22,628 nt of DNA from JBHIBC01 sp046758905 (GTDB lineage: Bacteria; Acidobacteriota; Polarisedimenticolia; Gp22-AA2), in the NCBI GenBank assembly GCA_046758905.1, contig JBHIBC010000046.1:1-22628 (forward strand), in the 5' to 3' direction. Shown here one piece after another: positions 15,065 through 22,276 of this stretch. The notes under the pieces are model-generated. The model did not search any database. It saw nothing but the letters and a program-made list of their open reading frames with translations, and was not told the DNA's origin. Position 1 is the stretch's first letter. Every line of letters starts with the position of its first letter. A program made the translations under genes and the position numbers.

Positions 15065-16180
15065 GGTGAGCGCCCTGCGTTTCCCCTCCAGCGACTCGAG
15101 CAGGGCGTCGAACGGCCGGACGAACTTGTCGATCCCCTCGTCGACCAGCTCGCGCGTGACGCGGTCGATGGGGATGCCGATGGCGGCCAGGCGGTCGATG
15201 ACCCGCCGCTCCTGGTCGAGATCGGCCTCCAGGGTCGGCCTGACCCGGCCGTGGTCGCGGAACGCGTCGATCGTCTCGTCCGGCATGGTGTTGATCGTGT
15301 GCGGGCCGATCAGCGCCTCGACGTATCTGACGTCCGGCATCGTCGGGTCCTTGGTGGAGGTGCTGGCCCACAGCGGCTTCTGGAAGCGGGCGCCCGCGCT
15401 CTCGAGCTTCTTCCACCTGTCGGCGGCGTGGGTCTGCTTCCAGAGACCGTAGGCCAGCCTGGCGCTGGCGACGGCCGAGCGGCCGCGCAGGGCCCTGGCC
15501 TCCTCAGCGTGCCTGCCGGAGGCGGCCATCGCGTCCAGAGACTCGTCGACCTTCACGTCGATCCGGCTGAGAAAGAAGCTGGCGACCGAAGCGACGCCCG
15601 CGGGCGCCTCGCCGCGCCCGATCCGGGTCTCCATGGCGCGGAAGTAAGCCTCCATCACCTTTCGGTAGGCGTCGAGGGAGAAGAGCAGCGTGATGTTGAC
15701 GTTGATGCCGCGGGCCAGGCAGGCCTCGATCGCCGGGATCCCTTCGTCGGTGCCCGGGATCTTGATCAGGACGTTGGGGCGGTCCACCGCCTTCCAGAGC
15801 CGCTCCGCCTCGTCGACTGTCCTCCGGGTGTCGCGCGCCAGGTGGGGGGAGACCTCCAGGCTCACGAAGCCGTCGGTCCGTTCGGTTCGCTCGTACACCG
15901 GCCGGAGGATGTCCGCGGCCCCGCGGATGTCCCGGATCGCGAGGGCCTCGTAGATCTCCCCGGCGGATTGCCCCCGGTCCGCGAGCGTGCGGATCTGCTC
16001 GTCGTAGGCGTCCTGGGAGGTCATCGCCTTGTGGAAGATGGTCGGGTTCGAGGTGACGCCCGACAGGCCGTCCTCCCGGACGAGCCTCGCCAGCCTGCCG
16101 TCCTGGATCATGGTCCGGGTCAGGTTGTCGAGCCAGATGCTCTGACCGGCCTCGGTGAGCTCGATCAGCGGGTTTCCCAT
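15056..16180 (-). CDS. tal: Transaldolase
   Basis: Transaldolase moves a dihydroxyacetone unit between sedoheptulose-7-P and glyceraldehyde-3-P in the non-oxidative pentose phosphate pathway. The 374-aa protein begins LIELTEAGQSIWLDNLTR, typical of the long (TalB-unlike, ~370-aa) bacterial group also found in actinobacteria. It shows GLSGVTSNPTIFHKAM (38-53), FVSLEVSPHLARDT (105-118), the Schiff-base Lys140 in NVLIKIPGT, INVNITLLFSLDAY, and FFLSRIDVKVDE followed by RFQKPLWASTSTKDP. The ATG at 16180 has GGGGAGG 6 nt upstream. A promoter with -35 and -10 boxes lies 43-70 nt ahead. It is divergent from the HAD-otsB-GH65-pfp sugar operon, so the intergenic region separates two sugar-phosphate units. 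Confidence 0.96.
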   Translation of the reverse strand: MGNPLIELTEAGQSIWLDNLTRTMIQDGRLARLVREDGLSGVTSNPTIFHKAMTSQDAYDEQIRTLADRGQSAGEIYEALAIRDIRGAADILRPVYERTERTDGFVSLEVSPHLARDTRRTVDEAERLWKAVDRPNVLIKIPGTDEGIPAIEACLARGINVNITLLFSLDAYRKVMEAYFRAMETRIGRGEAPAGVASVASFFLSRIDVKVDESLDAMAASGRHAEEARALRGRSAVASARLAYGLWKQTHAADRWKKLESAGARFQKPLWASTSTKDPTMPDVRYVEALIGPHTINTMPDETIDAFRDHGRVRPTLEADLDQERRVIDRLAAIGIPIDRVTRELVDEGIDKFVRPFDALLESLEGKRRALTRA

Positions 16181-16222
16181 GATGTGCCTCCCCTGCGGGT
16201 GCCGGGTTCGTTCAGGCCACTG

Positions 16223-16250
16223 ATTCTAGAGGATACCCCGGCTCGGACAA
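16223..16250 (-). promoter_or_regulatory. Promoter for transaldolase, TTGTCC-N16-TAGAAT
   Basis: On the reverse strand, -35 TTGTCC (16250-16245) and -10 TAGAAT (16228-16223) are 16 bp apart, placing the expected transcript start ~35 nt before the tal ATG. The region is visibly richer in A/T than its surroundings. Confidence 0.55.
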
Positions 16251-16306
16251 CCCTTGAAAATGCCCTGGAATCTCGATCTTCGCGGGCATTCCGGCCCGGG
16301 TTGCAC

Positions 16307-16312
16307 TATTCT
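16307..16312 (+). promoter_or_regulatory. Candidate -10 box (TATTCT) for the HAD-otsB-GH65-pfp operon
   Basis: TATTCT lies 17 nt before the ATG at 16329, so a transcript from it would have a very short leader. No clear -35 box is found 15-19 bp upstream. The intergenic region with tal is the only gap before this tightly overlapped operon, so its promoter should lie here. Confidence 0.3.
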
Positions 16313-16328
16313 TGACCGCTCCGTTTGG

Positions 16329-17105
16329 ATGGCGGGACGGGCGTCGGGGGTGCGGCGGACAGTGCGGAGATTGGAGAAACGCCGGTTCGACGCCGTGCTG
16401 CTCGACCTCGACGGGGTCGTCACCCGCACGGCGGAGCTGCACGCCCGGGCCTGGCAGATCACGTTCGACCGGTACCTGTCCACCCTGCGCCGGCGCGGCG
16501 AGGAGGGGTTCGCCCCGTTCGACCCGCGGGCCGATTACCTGAAGCACGTCGACGGCAGGCCGCGCTACGACGGCGTCAGGAGGTTCCTGGAATCCCGCGG
16601 CCTGCGGGTCCCGGAGGGGAAAAGCGACGACGGCCCCGAACGGCAGACCGTGCGCGGCCTCGGGAACGCGAAGGACGGGCAGTTCATGGCGCTGCTCGCG
16701 CGGGACGGCGTCCGAGTCTACGAGGACGCCGTCCGGAGGATCCGCGACTGGCGGGCCGGCGGGCTCCGTACGGCGGTCGTCTCCTCCAGCCGCAACTGCG
16801 CCGACGTCCTGCGGGCCGCCGGCCTGACCGACCTCTTCGACGTCCGGGTGGACGGGGTGGTGAGCGACGCCCTCGGCCTGAGGGGGAAGCCCGACCCGGA
16901 CGTCTACCTGGAGGCGGCGCGGCGGCTCGCCGTCGACCCGCCCCGGGCGGTCATCATCGAGGACGCCGAGGCCGGGGTCCGGGCCGGCAAGGCGGGCGGC
17001 TTCGGGCGCGTCGTCGGGGTGGACCGGTCCGGCCGGGGCGGCGCGCTCGGCGGGGCGGGAGCCGACCTGGTGGTGTCGAGCCTGCTGGAGATCGAGATCC
17101 GATGA
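16329..17105 (+). CDS. Beta-phosphoglucomutase-family HAD hydrolase
   Basis: The expected reaction is beta-glucose-1-P to glucose-6-P via a phospho-Asp enzyme. From ATG 16329 the product is 258 aa. Features are the nucleophile Asp26 and acid/base Asp28 in LLDLDGVVTRT, a cap with DGRPRYDGVRRFLESRG and TVRGLGNAKDGQF, motif II Ser/Thr in VVSSSRN (150-156), Lys187 in GKPDPDVYLEA and the acidic IIEDAEAGVRAGK (209-221). The cap signature is that of the beta-PGM-like/OtsB1-type subgroup rather than a generic phosphatase. The start is uncertain: none of the candidates (16260 ATG, 16329 ATG, 16350 GTG, 16362 GTG) has a strong ribosome site. The stop overlaps the otsB start by ATGA. The GH65 phosphorylase downstream would supply its beta-glucose-1-P. 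Confidence 0.88.
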   Translation: MAGRASGVRRTVRRLEKRRFDAVLLDLDGVVTRTAELHARAWQITFDRYLSTLRRRGEEGFAPFDPRADYLKHVDGRPRYDGVRRFLESRGLRVPEGKSDDGPERQTVRGLGNAKDGQFMALLARDGVRVYEDAVRRIRDWRAGGLRTAVVSSSRNCADVLRAAGLTDLFDVRVDGVVSDALGLRGKPDPDVYLEAARRLAVDPPRAVIIEDAEAGVRAGKAGGFGRVVGVDRSGRGGALGGAGADLVVSSLLEIEIR

Positions 17106-17956
17106 GCGAGCCGAAGGATCCGGCCGGCCCGCGCCGGCCCGTGGTGCCGCGCGACCCGGCCGCGCTCCCCTCCGCCCTGGAGGAAAGGGACGAGATCGCC
17201 GCCCTCCTGGGGGACCGGCGCCCGGCGGTCTTCCTCGACTACGACGGGACGCTGACCCCGATCGTGAGCCGGCCCGAGCTGGCCGCCCTGTCGGAGCGGA
17301 TGCGGCGCGTCCTGCGGGAACTGGCCTCCCGTCTCCCCGTCGCCATCGTGAGCGGCCGGGACCGGGCCGACGTGGCGCGGCTGGTCGGCCTGCGGGAGAT
17401 GATCTACGCCGGCAGCCACGGGTTCGACATCGCCGGCCCCGGCGGTCTGGCGATGGAGCACGAAGAGGCCGGCAAATGCCTGCCGGACCTCGAGGCAGCG
17501 GAGGAGGTCCTACGGCGTGAGCTGCGGGAGATCCCCGCATCCCAGGTGGAGCGCAAGCGCTTCGGGCTGGCGGCCCACTACCGGAACGTGGCGGAGGAGC
17601 TGGTGCCGGCCGTGGAACGGGCCGTGGACCGGGCGCTGGCCGGGCACGGCCGGCTGGAGAAGAGAGGGGGCAAGGAGGTCTTCGAGCTGCGGCCCCGTCT
17701 GGACTGGGACAAGGGGAAGGCGGTCCTCTGGCTGCTCCGGGCGCTGGGGCTGGACGCTGCCGGGATACTGCCTATATTCGTTGGGGACGATCTGACCGAC
17801 GAGGATGCGTTTCTGGCACTGGCGGATCGCGGCGTGGGGATCCTCGTGGGACGGCCGGGACATCGCACGTTCGCCACCTATTCGCTGCGCGACAGCGGGG
17901 AGGTCGGGCTGTTTCTGGATGAGCTGGCCGGCCTCGCCGCCCGGAAGGCCCGATGA
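17102..17956 (+). CDS. otsB: Trehalose-6-phosphate phosphatase OtsB
   Basis: OtsB removes phosphate from trehalose-6-P to give trehalose. The 284-aa HAD-type protein shows Asp46 and Asp48 in VFLDYDGTLTPI (43-54), AIVSGRDRADV (81-91), YAGSHGFDI (102-110), ERKRFGLAAHYRN (150-162), the Lys-containing LDWDKGKAV (200-208) and the Mg-binding FVGDDLTDEDAF (226-237), all in the family's usual order. It overlaps the HAD gene upstream and GH65 downstream by ATGA at each end, so translation is probably coupled. No trehalose-6-P synthase (otsA) is present in the window, so the source of substrate is elsewhere or external. A run of unusual A/T-ending codons near 17764-17830 includes a TATATT hexamer. Confidence 0.95.
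   Translation: MSEPKDPAGPRRPVVPRDPAALPSALEERDEIAALLGDRRPAVFLDYDGTLTPIVSRPELAALSERMRRVLRELASRLPVAIVSGRDRADVARLVGLREMIYAGSHGFDIAGPGGLAMEHEEAGKCLPDLEAAEEVLRRELREIPASQVERKRFGLAAHYRNVAEELVPAVERAVDRALAGHGRLEKRGGKEVFELRPRLDWDKGKAVLWLLRALGLDAAGILPIFVGDDLTDEDAFLALADRGVGILVGRPGHRTFATYSLRDSGEVGLFLDELAGLAARKAR
17773..17778 (+). promoter_or_regulatory. Possible internal promoter -10 (TATATT) in otsB upstream of GH65
   Basis: TATATT is formed by the codons CCT-ATA-TTC, choices that are rare in this GC-rich DNA. It lies ~175 nt before the GH65 start. Only a weak -35 (CTGGAC, 17750-17755, 17 bp away) is available. Confidence 0.22.
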
Positions 17957-20898
17957 GCGGCTGGAAGCTCATTTACCGGAGATGGGACCCCGATCGGCAG
18001 CCTCTGCGCGAGGCGCTGTGCGCATTGGGGAACGGCTACTTCGCCACCCGCGGGGCCGCGGAGGAGTCGCGCGCCGGCGGCCCGCACTACCCGGGGACCT
18101 ACCTGGCCGGCGGGCACAACCGGCTGAAGACCGAGGTCAGGGGCCGCGTAGTCGAGAACGAGGACCTGGTCAACTGGCCGAACTGGCTCAGCCTCAGCTT
18201 CCGCGCCGAGGCGGGGCCCTGGCTCGACCCGGGGTCGTTCGAGCGGCTGGAGTACCGGCAGGAGCTGGACCTGCGGCGCGGCGTGCTGTACCGCCGGATG
18301 CGGCTCAAAGACCCCGACGGCCGCGTGACCACCATCGTCAGCCGGCGCATCGTCCACATGGCCGAGGCCCACCTCGCGGCCATCGAGTGGACCCTCACGC
18401 CCGAGAACTGGTCCGGACCGATCGAGATCCGCTCCGCCCTGGACGGCTCGGTGCGCAACGCGGGCGTGGACCGCTACCGCGACCTGAACGACCGGCACCT
18501 CGAGCGCCTGGAGTCGGGCACCTCCGGCGACGACTGCATCTACCTGCTGGTGGAGACCAACCAGTCGCGCATCCGCATGGCCCAGGCGGCGCGCACGCAG
18601 GTCTTCCGCGACGGCACGCCGCTGAGCGTCCGGCGCAGGACGGTCGAGGAGGGGGACGTCATCGCGCAGACCCTGTCGCTCGATTGCGAGCGGGGCAGGC
18701 CGATCCGCGTCGAGAAGATCGTCGCGGTGCACACCTCGAGGGACTTCGCCATCAGCGAGCCGTCGCTGGCGGCGCGCCGCCGCGCCCAGCGGGCCAGCCC
18801 GTTCCTCATCCTGCTGAGATCGCACGTGCGCGCCTGGGACGGCCTGTGGCGCCGCTGCGACATCCAGATCGGGGGGTTCACGGACTCCCAGCTCGCCCTG
18901 CGGCTGAACATCTTCCACCTGCTGCAGACGGTCTCGATGCACAGCATCGGCCTCGACGTCGGGGTGCCGGCCCGCGGCCTGCACGGGGAGGCCTACCGCG
19001 GGCACATCTTCTGGGACGAGCTGTTCATCTTCCCGTTCATGAACCTGTGCATCCCGGAGATGACCCGATCGCTTCTGATGTACCGCTACCGCCGGCTGGC
19101 GGAGGCGCGCTACGCGGCGAAGGAGGCCGGCTTCCAGGGGGCGATGTATCCCTGGCAGAGCGGCAGCGACGGGCGCGAGGAGAGCCAGGTGCTCCACCTC
19201 AACCCGCGCTCGGGCCGCTGGATCCCCGACAACACGCACCTGCAGAGACACGTCAACGCCGCCATCGCCTACACCATCTGGCAGTACTACCAGGCCACCG
19301 AGGACAGGGACTTCCTCTCGTACCACGGCGCGGAGATGTTCCTGGAGATCGCGCGCTTCTGGTCCAGCATCGCCGAGTTCAACCCGCGGCGCGGCCGCTA
19401 CGAGATCCGCGGGGTCGTCGGCCCGGACGAGTACCACACGCAGTATCCGGGGGCCGACCGGGCCGGGCTGGACAACAACGCCTACACCAACGTCATGGCC
19501 GTCTGGGTCCTGTCGACCGCCCGGCGCCTGCTCGATCTCCTGTCGAGCGACCTGAGGCGGGAGCTGTTCGACAGCCTGGAGATCGGCGAGGCGGAGATCG
19601 CCCGCTGGGAGGAGATCACGCGCCTCATGTTCGTCCCCTTCCAGGACGGGAACATCATCAGCCAGTTCGAGGGCTACGAGAAGCTCGAGGAGTTCGACTG
19701 GGACGGGTACCGGAGGAAGTACGGCGACATCCAGCGGCTCGACCGGATCCTGGAGGCCGAGGGCGACAGCCCCGAGCGCTACAAGGCGGCCAAGCAGGCC
19801 GACGTGCTGATGCTCTTCTACCTCTTCCCCATGGAGGAGCTCCGCCGGATCTTCAGGGGCCTGGGATACGACCTGACTCCCAGGATGATGGCGAAGAACA
19901 TCGACTACTACTTCCAGCGGACCTCGCACGGCTCGACGCTCAGCCGCCTGGTGCACTCCTGGGTGCTGGCCCGGTCGGATCGCGCGCGCTCGTGGCTGTG
20001 GTTTCAGGACGCGCTCAAGAGCGACCTGACCGACATTCAGGGGGGGACCACCCGCGAGGGGGTGCACCTCGGCGCCATGGCGGGGACCGTCGATCTCTTC
20101 CGGCGCTGCTTCGCCGGGATCGAGATGCGCGACGACGTCCTGTGGTTCAACCCGCACCTGCCGAAGGGGCTCACCGAGGTGCACCTGCGGGTGCGCTACC
20201 GCGGCTACTGGATGAGCGTCTGCGTGGACGGCGACACGCTCCGGGTCTCCTCCGAGGACGGGCAGGAGCGCGTCGACGGCGCCGGGATGAAGCGACGGAT
20301 GTTCAGGAAGATCGGTTTCCGGGGGAAGATCTACCGCCTCGAGCAGGGAGAGACGAAGCGGTTCGACCTCAAGACCGGCCGTATCATAATGCCGCCCCTG
20401 GGGGCCCCCCGCGGAGCGCCCGGCATCGCCGGCGCCGGCGGCGCGGCGGCCGGTGGGGCGGCGGCGGGGGGCGTGGCGGCCGGCGGCGGGGGTGCGGTCT
20501 CCGGCTCGCCGGCGGCGGATGCCGGCGCGGCCGGCGGCGCCGGCGCGATCATCGCCCGCGCCACGGCCGGCCCCGGTCCGGCCGCCGGGCGCGCGAGCGT
20601 GACGGCCGGCCCGGCCGGGACGGCCGCCACCGGGCCGCCCGCCCTCGCGGAGGCGGGCGGCGAGCGCCCGCGCAACCGGCGGAGGCAGAACGGAGGACGT
20701 CATGTCGTCGATGCATATCGGGATCCTGACCGGAGGGGGGGACGTCCCGGGCCTGAACGCGGCGATCAAGTCGGTCTACCTGGCGGCGAAGGAGAGGGGC
20801 TGGCTCCGCAAGGGATCGACCGACGCCCGCGTGACCGGCATCCTGAGAGGGTGGAAGGGCGCGGTCCACATGGGCGGCGATCCGGCGGGGGAGGATGA
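17953..20898 (+). CDS. Glycoside hydrolase family 65 disaccharide phosphorylase with low-complexity tail
   Basis: GH65 phosphorylases split alpha-glucosides such as trehalose, maltose or kojibiose with phosphate, giving beta-glucose-1-P. The conserved part is ~812 residues. An N-terminal beta-sandwich starts with LGNGYFATRGA (25-35), and the (alpha/alpha)6 barrel contains ARGLHGEAYRGHIFWDELF (340-358). The general acid is Glu493 in VVGPDEYHTQYPG, the phosphate-binding loop is TSHGSTLSRLVHSW (657-670), and GGTTREGVHLGAMAGT and a small C-terminal beta-domain follow. The intact phosphate loop argues for a phosphorylase, not a hydrolase. Context with otsB makes trehalose the favoured substrate, but this is inference. 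Residues ~813-981 are Ala/Gly/Pro-rich, then Arg/Gly-rich. The last 65 codons overlap the start of the phosphofructokinase gene in another frame, so the real C-terminus may be shorter if a frameshift or lost stop is involved. Confidence 0.9.
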   Translation: MSGWKLIYRRWDPDRQPLREALCALGNGYFATRGAAEESRAGGPHYPGTYLAGGHNRLKTEVRGRVVENEDLVNWPNWLSLSFRAEAGPWLDPGSFERLEYRQELDLRRGVLYRRMRLKDPDGRVTTIVSRRIVHMAEAHLAAIEWTLTPENWSGPIEIRSALDGSVRNAGVDRYRDLNDRHLERLESGTSGDDCIYLLVETNQSRIRMAQAARTQVFRDGTPLSVRRRTVEEGDVIAQTLSLDCERGRPIRVEKIVAVHTSRDFAISEPSLAARRRAQRASPFLILLRSHVRAWDGLWRRCDIQIGGFTDSQLALRLNIFHLLQTVSMHSIGLDVGVPARGLHGEAYRGHIFWDELFIFPFMNLCIPEMTRSLLMYRYRRLAEARYAAKEAGFQGAMYPWQSGSDGREESQVLHLNPRSGRWIPDNTHLQRHVNAAIAYTIWQYYQATEDRDFLSYHGAEMFLEIARFWSSIAEFNPRRGRYEIRGVVGPDEYHTQYPGADRAGLDNNAYTNVMAVWVLSTARRLLDLLSSDLRRELFDSLEIGEAEIARWEEITRLMFVPFQDGNIISQFEGYEKLEEFDWDGYRRKYGDIQRLDRILEAEGDSPERYKAAKQADVLMLFYLFPMEELRRIFRGLGYDLTPRMMAKNIDYYFQRTSHGSTLSRLVHSWVLARSDRARSWLWFQDALKSDLTDIQGGTTREGVHLGAMAGTVDLFRRCFAGIEMRDDVLWFNPHLPKGLTEVHLRVRYRGYWMSVCVDGDTLRVSSEDGQERVDGAGMKRRMFRKIGFRGKIYRLEQGETKRFDLKTGRIIMPPLGAPRGAPGIAGAGGAAAGGAAAGGVAAGGGGAVSGSPAADAGAAGGAGAIIARATAGPGPAAGRASVTAGPAGTAATGPPALAEAGGERPRNRRRQNGGRHVVDAYRDPDRRGGRPGPERGDQVGLPGGEGEGLAPQGIDRRPRDRHPERVEGRGPHGRRSGGGG
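20362..20390 (+). promoter_or_regulatory. Weak candidate promoter upstream of pfp (TTCGAC-N17-CATAAT)
   Basis: CATAAT (20385-20390) matches the -10 consensus at five of six positions and stands out in GC-rich DNA, but the -35 TTCGAC is poor. It lies at the end of the conserved GH65 region, ~310 nt before pfp, and includes a rare ATA codon. Confidence 0.22.
20692..20697 (+). promoter_or_regulatory. Ribosome binding site of the phosphofructokinase gene
   Basis: GGAGGA ends 4 nt before the ATG at 20702 (GGAGG with a 5-nt spacer). It supports this start even though the upstream GH65 frame remains open across it. Confidence 0.8.
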
Positions 20899-21904
20899 GC
20901 GCTCCAGCACCCTCCCCCTGACCGACGAGATCGTCCGCACCGTCGATCGCTACGGCGGCACTTTCCTCCACACCAGCCGCATCCGGCCCGACCGGATGCG
21001 CCTGGAGGAGCTGCCCGCGGGGCTGCGTAAGCGCCGCTCCGATCTGAAGGCGGTCGGCGGCCGCGACGACCTCTTCGACATGACCGACCGGGTCGTCGAC
21101 AACCTCCGGCGCGCCGGGATCGACTGCCTCATCGCCATCGGCGGCGACGACACCCTCGGCTACGCCCACACCCTCAACGCGCGCGGCTTCCCCGTCATCG
21201 GCATCCCCAAGACCATGGACAACGACGTGCGCGGGACCGAGTACGCCATCGGCTTCAAGACCGCCATGACCCGCGCCGACCAGTTCATCAATCGCCAGCG
21301 GACCCACCTCGGGTCGCACGAGACGGTCGGCGTGTTCCGCATCTTCGGCCGTAACGCCGGGTTCACCGCCCTCGGCACCTCGATGGCGATCTCCGACATC
21401 CGCTGCGCCATCCCCGAGCACCCGTTCGACCTCGACGCCCTCTGCCGGCTGGTGCGGGAGGACTACGTCCGCAACCTCCACCACTACGCCCTGGTCGTCT
21501 GCTCCGAGGGGGCGATGTGGAAGGGCGGCCGGCTGGAGGAGTACGGCCCCCCGGACGCGTACGGGCACCGCAAGAAGGCCAACGTCGGCGAGGCGCTCGC
21601 CGCCGAGATCGCGCGGCGGACCGGCCTGCCGACCCGGATGCAGGACCTCACCTACGACCTGCGCAGCGGCGCCCCGGACGGCATCGACAAGATCGTCGCC
21701 AACACCTTCGGCGCCCTCGCCGTCGAGCTGCTCGCCGGGGGCCACACCGGCCGCATGGTCTGCATGCAGGCAGGCGTGTACGGCCACACCGACCTGCCCG
21801 ACCCCGCCCGCGGCGCCCGCACCATCGACGTCGCCGCCCACTACGACGCCGACAAGTTCCGCCCCAAGTTCACCGGCCTGATGGGCAAGCCGCTGTTCTT
21901 CTAG
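20702..21904 (+). CDS. pfp: 6-phosphofructokinase, probably pyrophosphate-dependent (PFP)
   Basis: The enzyme phosphorylates fructose-6-P to fructose-1,6-bisphosphate. The 400-aa protein carries TGGGDVPGLNAAI (10-22), AIGGDDTLGYAHTL (145-158), PKTMDNDVRGTEYAIGF (169-185, with catalytic Asp173), the substrate-binding IFGRNAGFTALG (214-225) and GIDKIVANTFG. Two positions usually separate the phosphoryl donors. ATP enzymes have Gly after the GGD (GGDGS) and Gly in PGTIDND; here they are Asp150 and Lys170, the combination typical of PPi-dependent enzymes. With PPi the step is reversible, so the enzyme could serve glycolysis and gluconeogenesis. It has a good ribosome site and ATG. It follows the GH65 gene in the same direction and overlaps the open 3' end of that frame by 197 nt. 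Confidence 0.93.
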   Translation: MSSMHIGILTGGGDVPGLNAAIKSVYLAAKERGWLRKGSTDARVTGILRGWKGAVHMGGDPAGEDERSSTLPLTDEIVRTVDRYGGTFLHTSRIRPDRMRLEELPAGLRKRRSDLKAVGGRDDLFDMTDRVVDNLRRAGIDCLIAIGGDDTLGYAHTLNARGFPVIGIPKTMDNDVRGTEYAIGFKTAMTRADQFINRQRTHLGSHETVGVFRIFGRNAGFTALGTSMAISDIRCAIPEHPFDLDALCRLVREDYVRNLHHYALVVCSEGAMWKGGRLEEYGPPDAYGHRKKANVGEALAAEIARRTGLPTRMQDLTYDLRSGAPDGIDKIVANTFGALAVELLAGGHTGRMVCMQAGVYGHTDLPDPARGARTIDVAAHYDADKFRPKFTGLMGKPLFF

Positions 21905-22189
21905 CCGCCCCGAGGTCGCGGGCCCGCCCGCCGCCGCCCGGCCCCGGCTCCGGGATCGCCGTCTCGGGCCGCCCGCCCGCTCGGGTCGCGGCCTCAGCGA
22001 TCGTGCGGTATATTCGGGGCCATCAGAAGGCCCGAAGTCCTCTGATTATCGACCCGCGAGGCGTCCCGCGGAGGGGCCGATGGTGTCCGCGCCGCATGCC
22101 AGGCCGCTGCCGCAAAGCGCCCCCTTCCCCCCGCGTCGCTCCCGCGAGTATCCGGCGAACCGGCCCGTCTCTGCTTGTTGCATTGTGCC
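21905..22189. other. Intergenic stretch after pfp, no supported gene
   Basis: No protein I recognise is encoded here. A TATATT (22009-22014) lacks a -35 box. An imperfect hairpin (ATCAGAAGG, 22022-22030, with CCTCTGAT, 22039-22046, one bulge) follows it. A GGAGGGG (22070-22076) precedes an ATG at 22080 that opens a 66-codon frame, which runs through the terminator at 22190 and into the IS region and shows no recognisable motif. This could be the broken 5' end of a gene interrupted by the insertion sequence, or nothing. Confidence 0.4.
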
Positions 22190-22224
22190 GCGGCGAGCGC
22201 ACTTCGCGCGCGCCGCAGCGTTTT
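22190..22224 (+). terminator. Rho-independent terminator
   Basis: GCGGCG-a-GCGC pairs with GCGC-g-CGCCGC around the loop acttc: ten base pairs with a single A/G mismatch (22190-22216). After agcg comes TTTT ATTGTGTT, one of the few T-rich runs in the window. It would end transcripts from the pfp operon side, or insulate the insertion sequence from read-in. Confidence 0.55.
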
Positions 22225-22225
22225 A

Positions 22226-22253
22226 TTGTGTTATTGAGTATTGCGTAAATAAT
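22226..22253 (+). promoter_or_regulatory. Promoter for the IS630 transposase, TTGTGT-N16-AATAAT
   Basis: -35 TTGTGT (22226-22231) and -10 AATAAT (22248-22253) lie 16 bp apart in an A/T-rich island directly upstream of the transposase ATG, with an expected transcript start ~22260. Confidence 0.42.
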
Positions 22254-22276
22254 AGAACGGTGCGATGCTATGGGGC

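Noticed and set aside
16254..16328. Upstream start (TTG 16254 or ATG 16260) for the HAD gene
   Set aside because: It would add ~25 residues not typical of the family and overlap the promoter region. No ribosome site supports it, though no downstream candidate has a strong site either.
20331..20675. Pro/Ala-rich reverse-strand frame opposite the GH65 tail
   Set aside because: It mirrors the low-complexity GC tract; no start signal or family resemblance.
17878..20769. 963-codon reverse-strand frame opposite GH65
   Set aside because: Same antisense artefact of GC-rich codon use; no recognisable domain, and the forward GH65 has full catalytic motifs.
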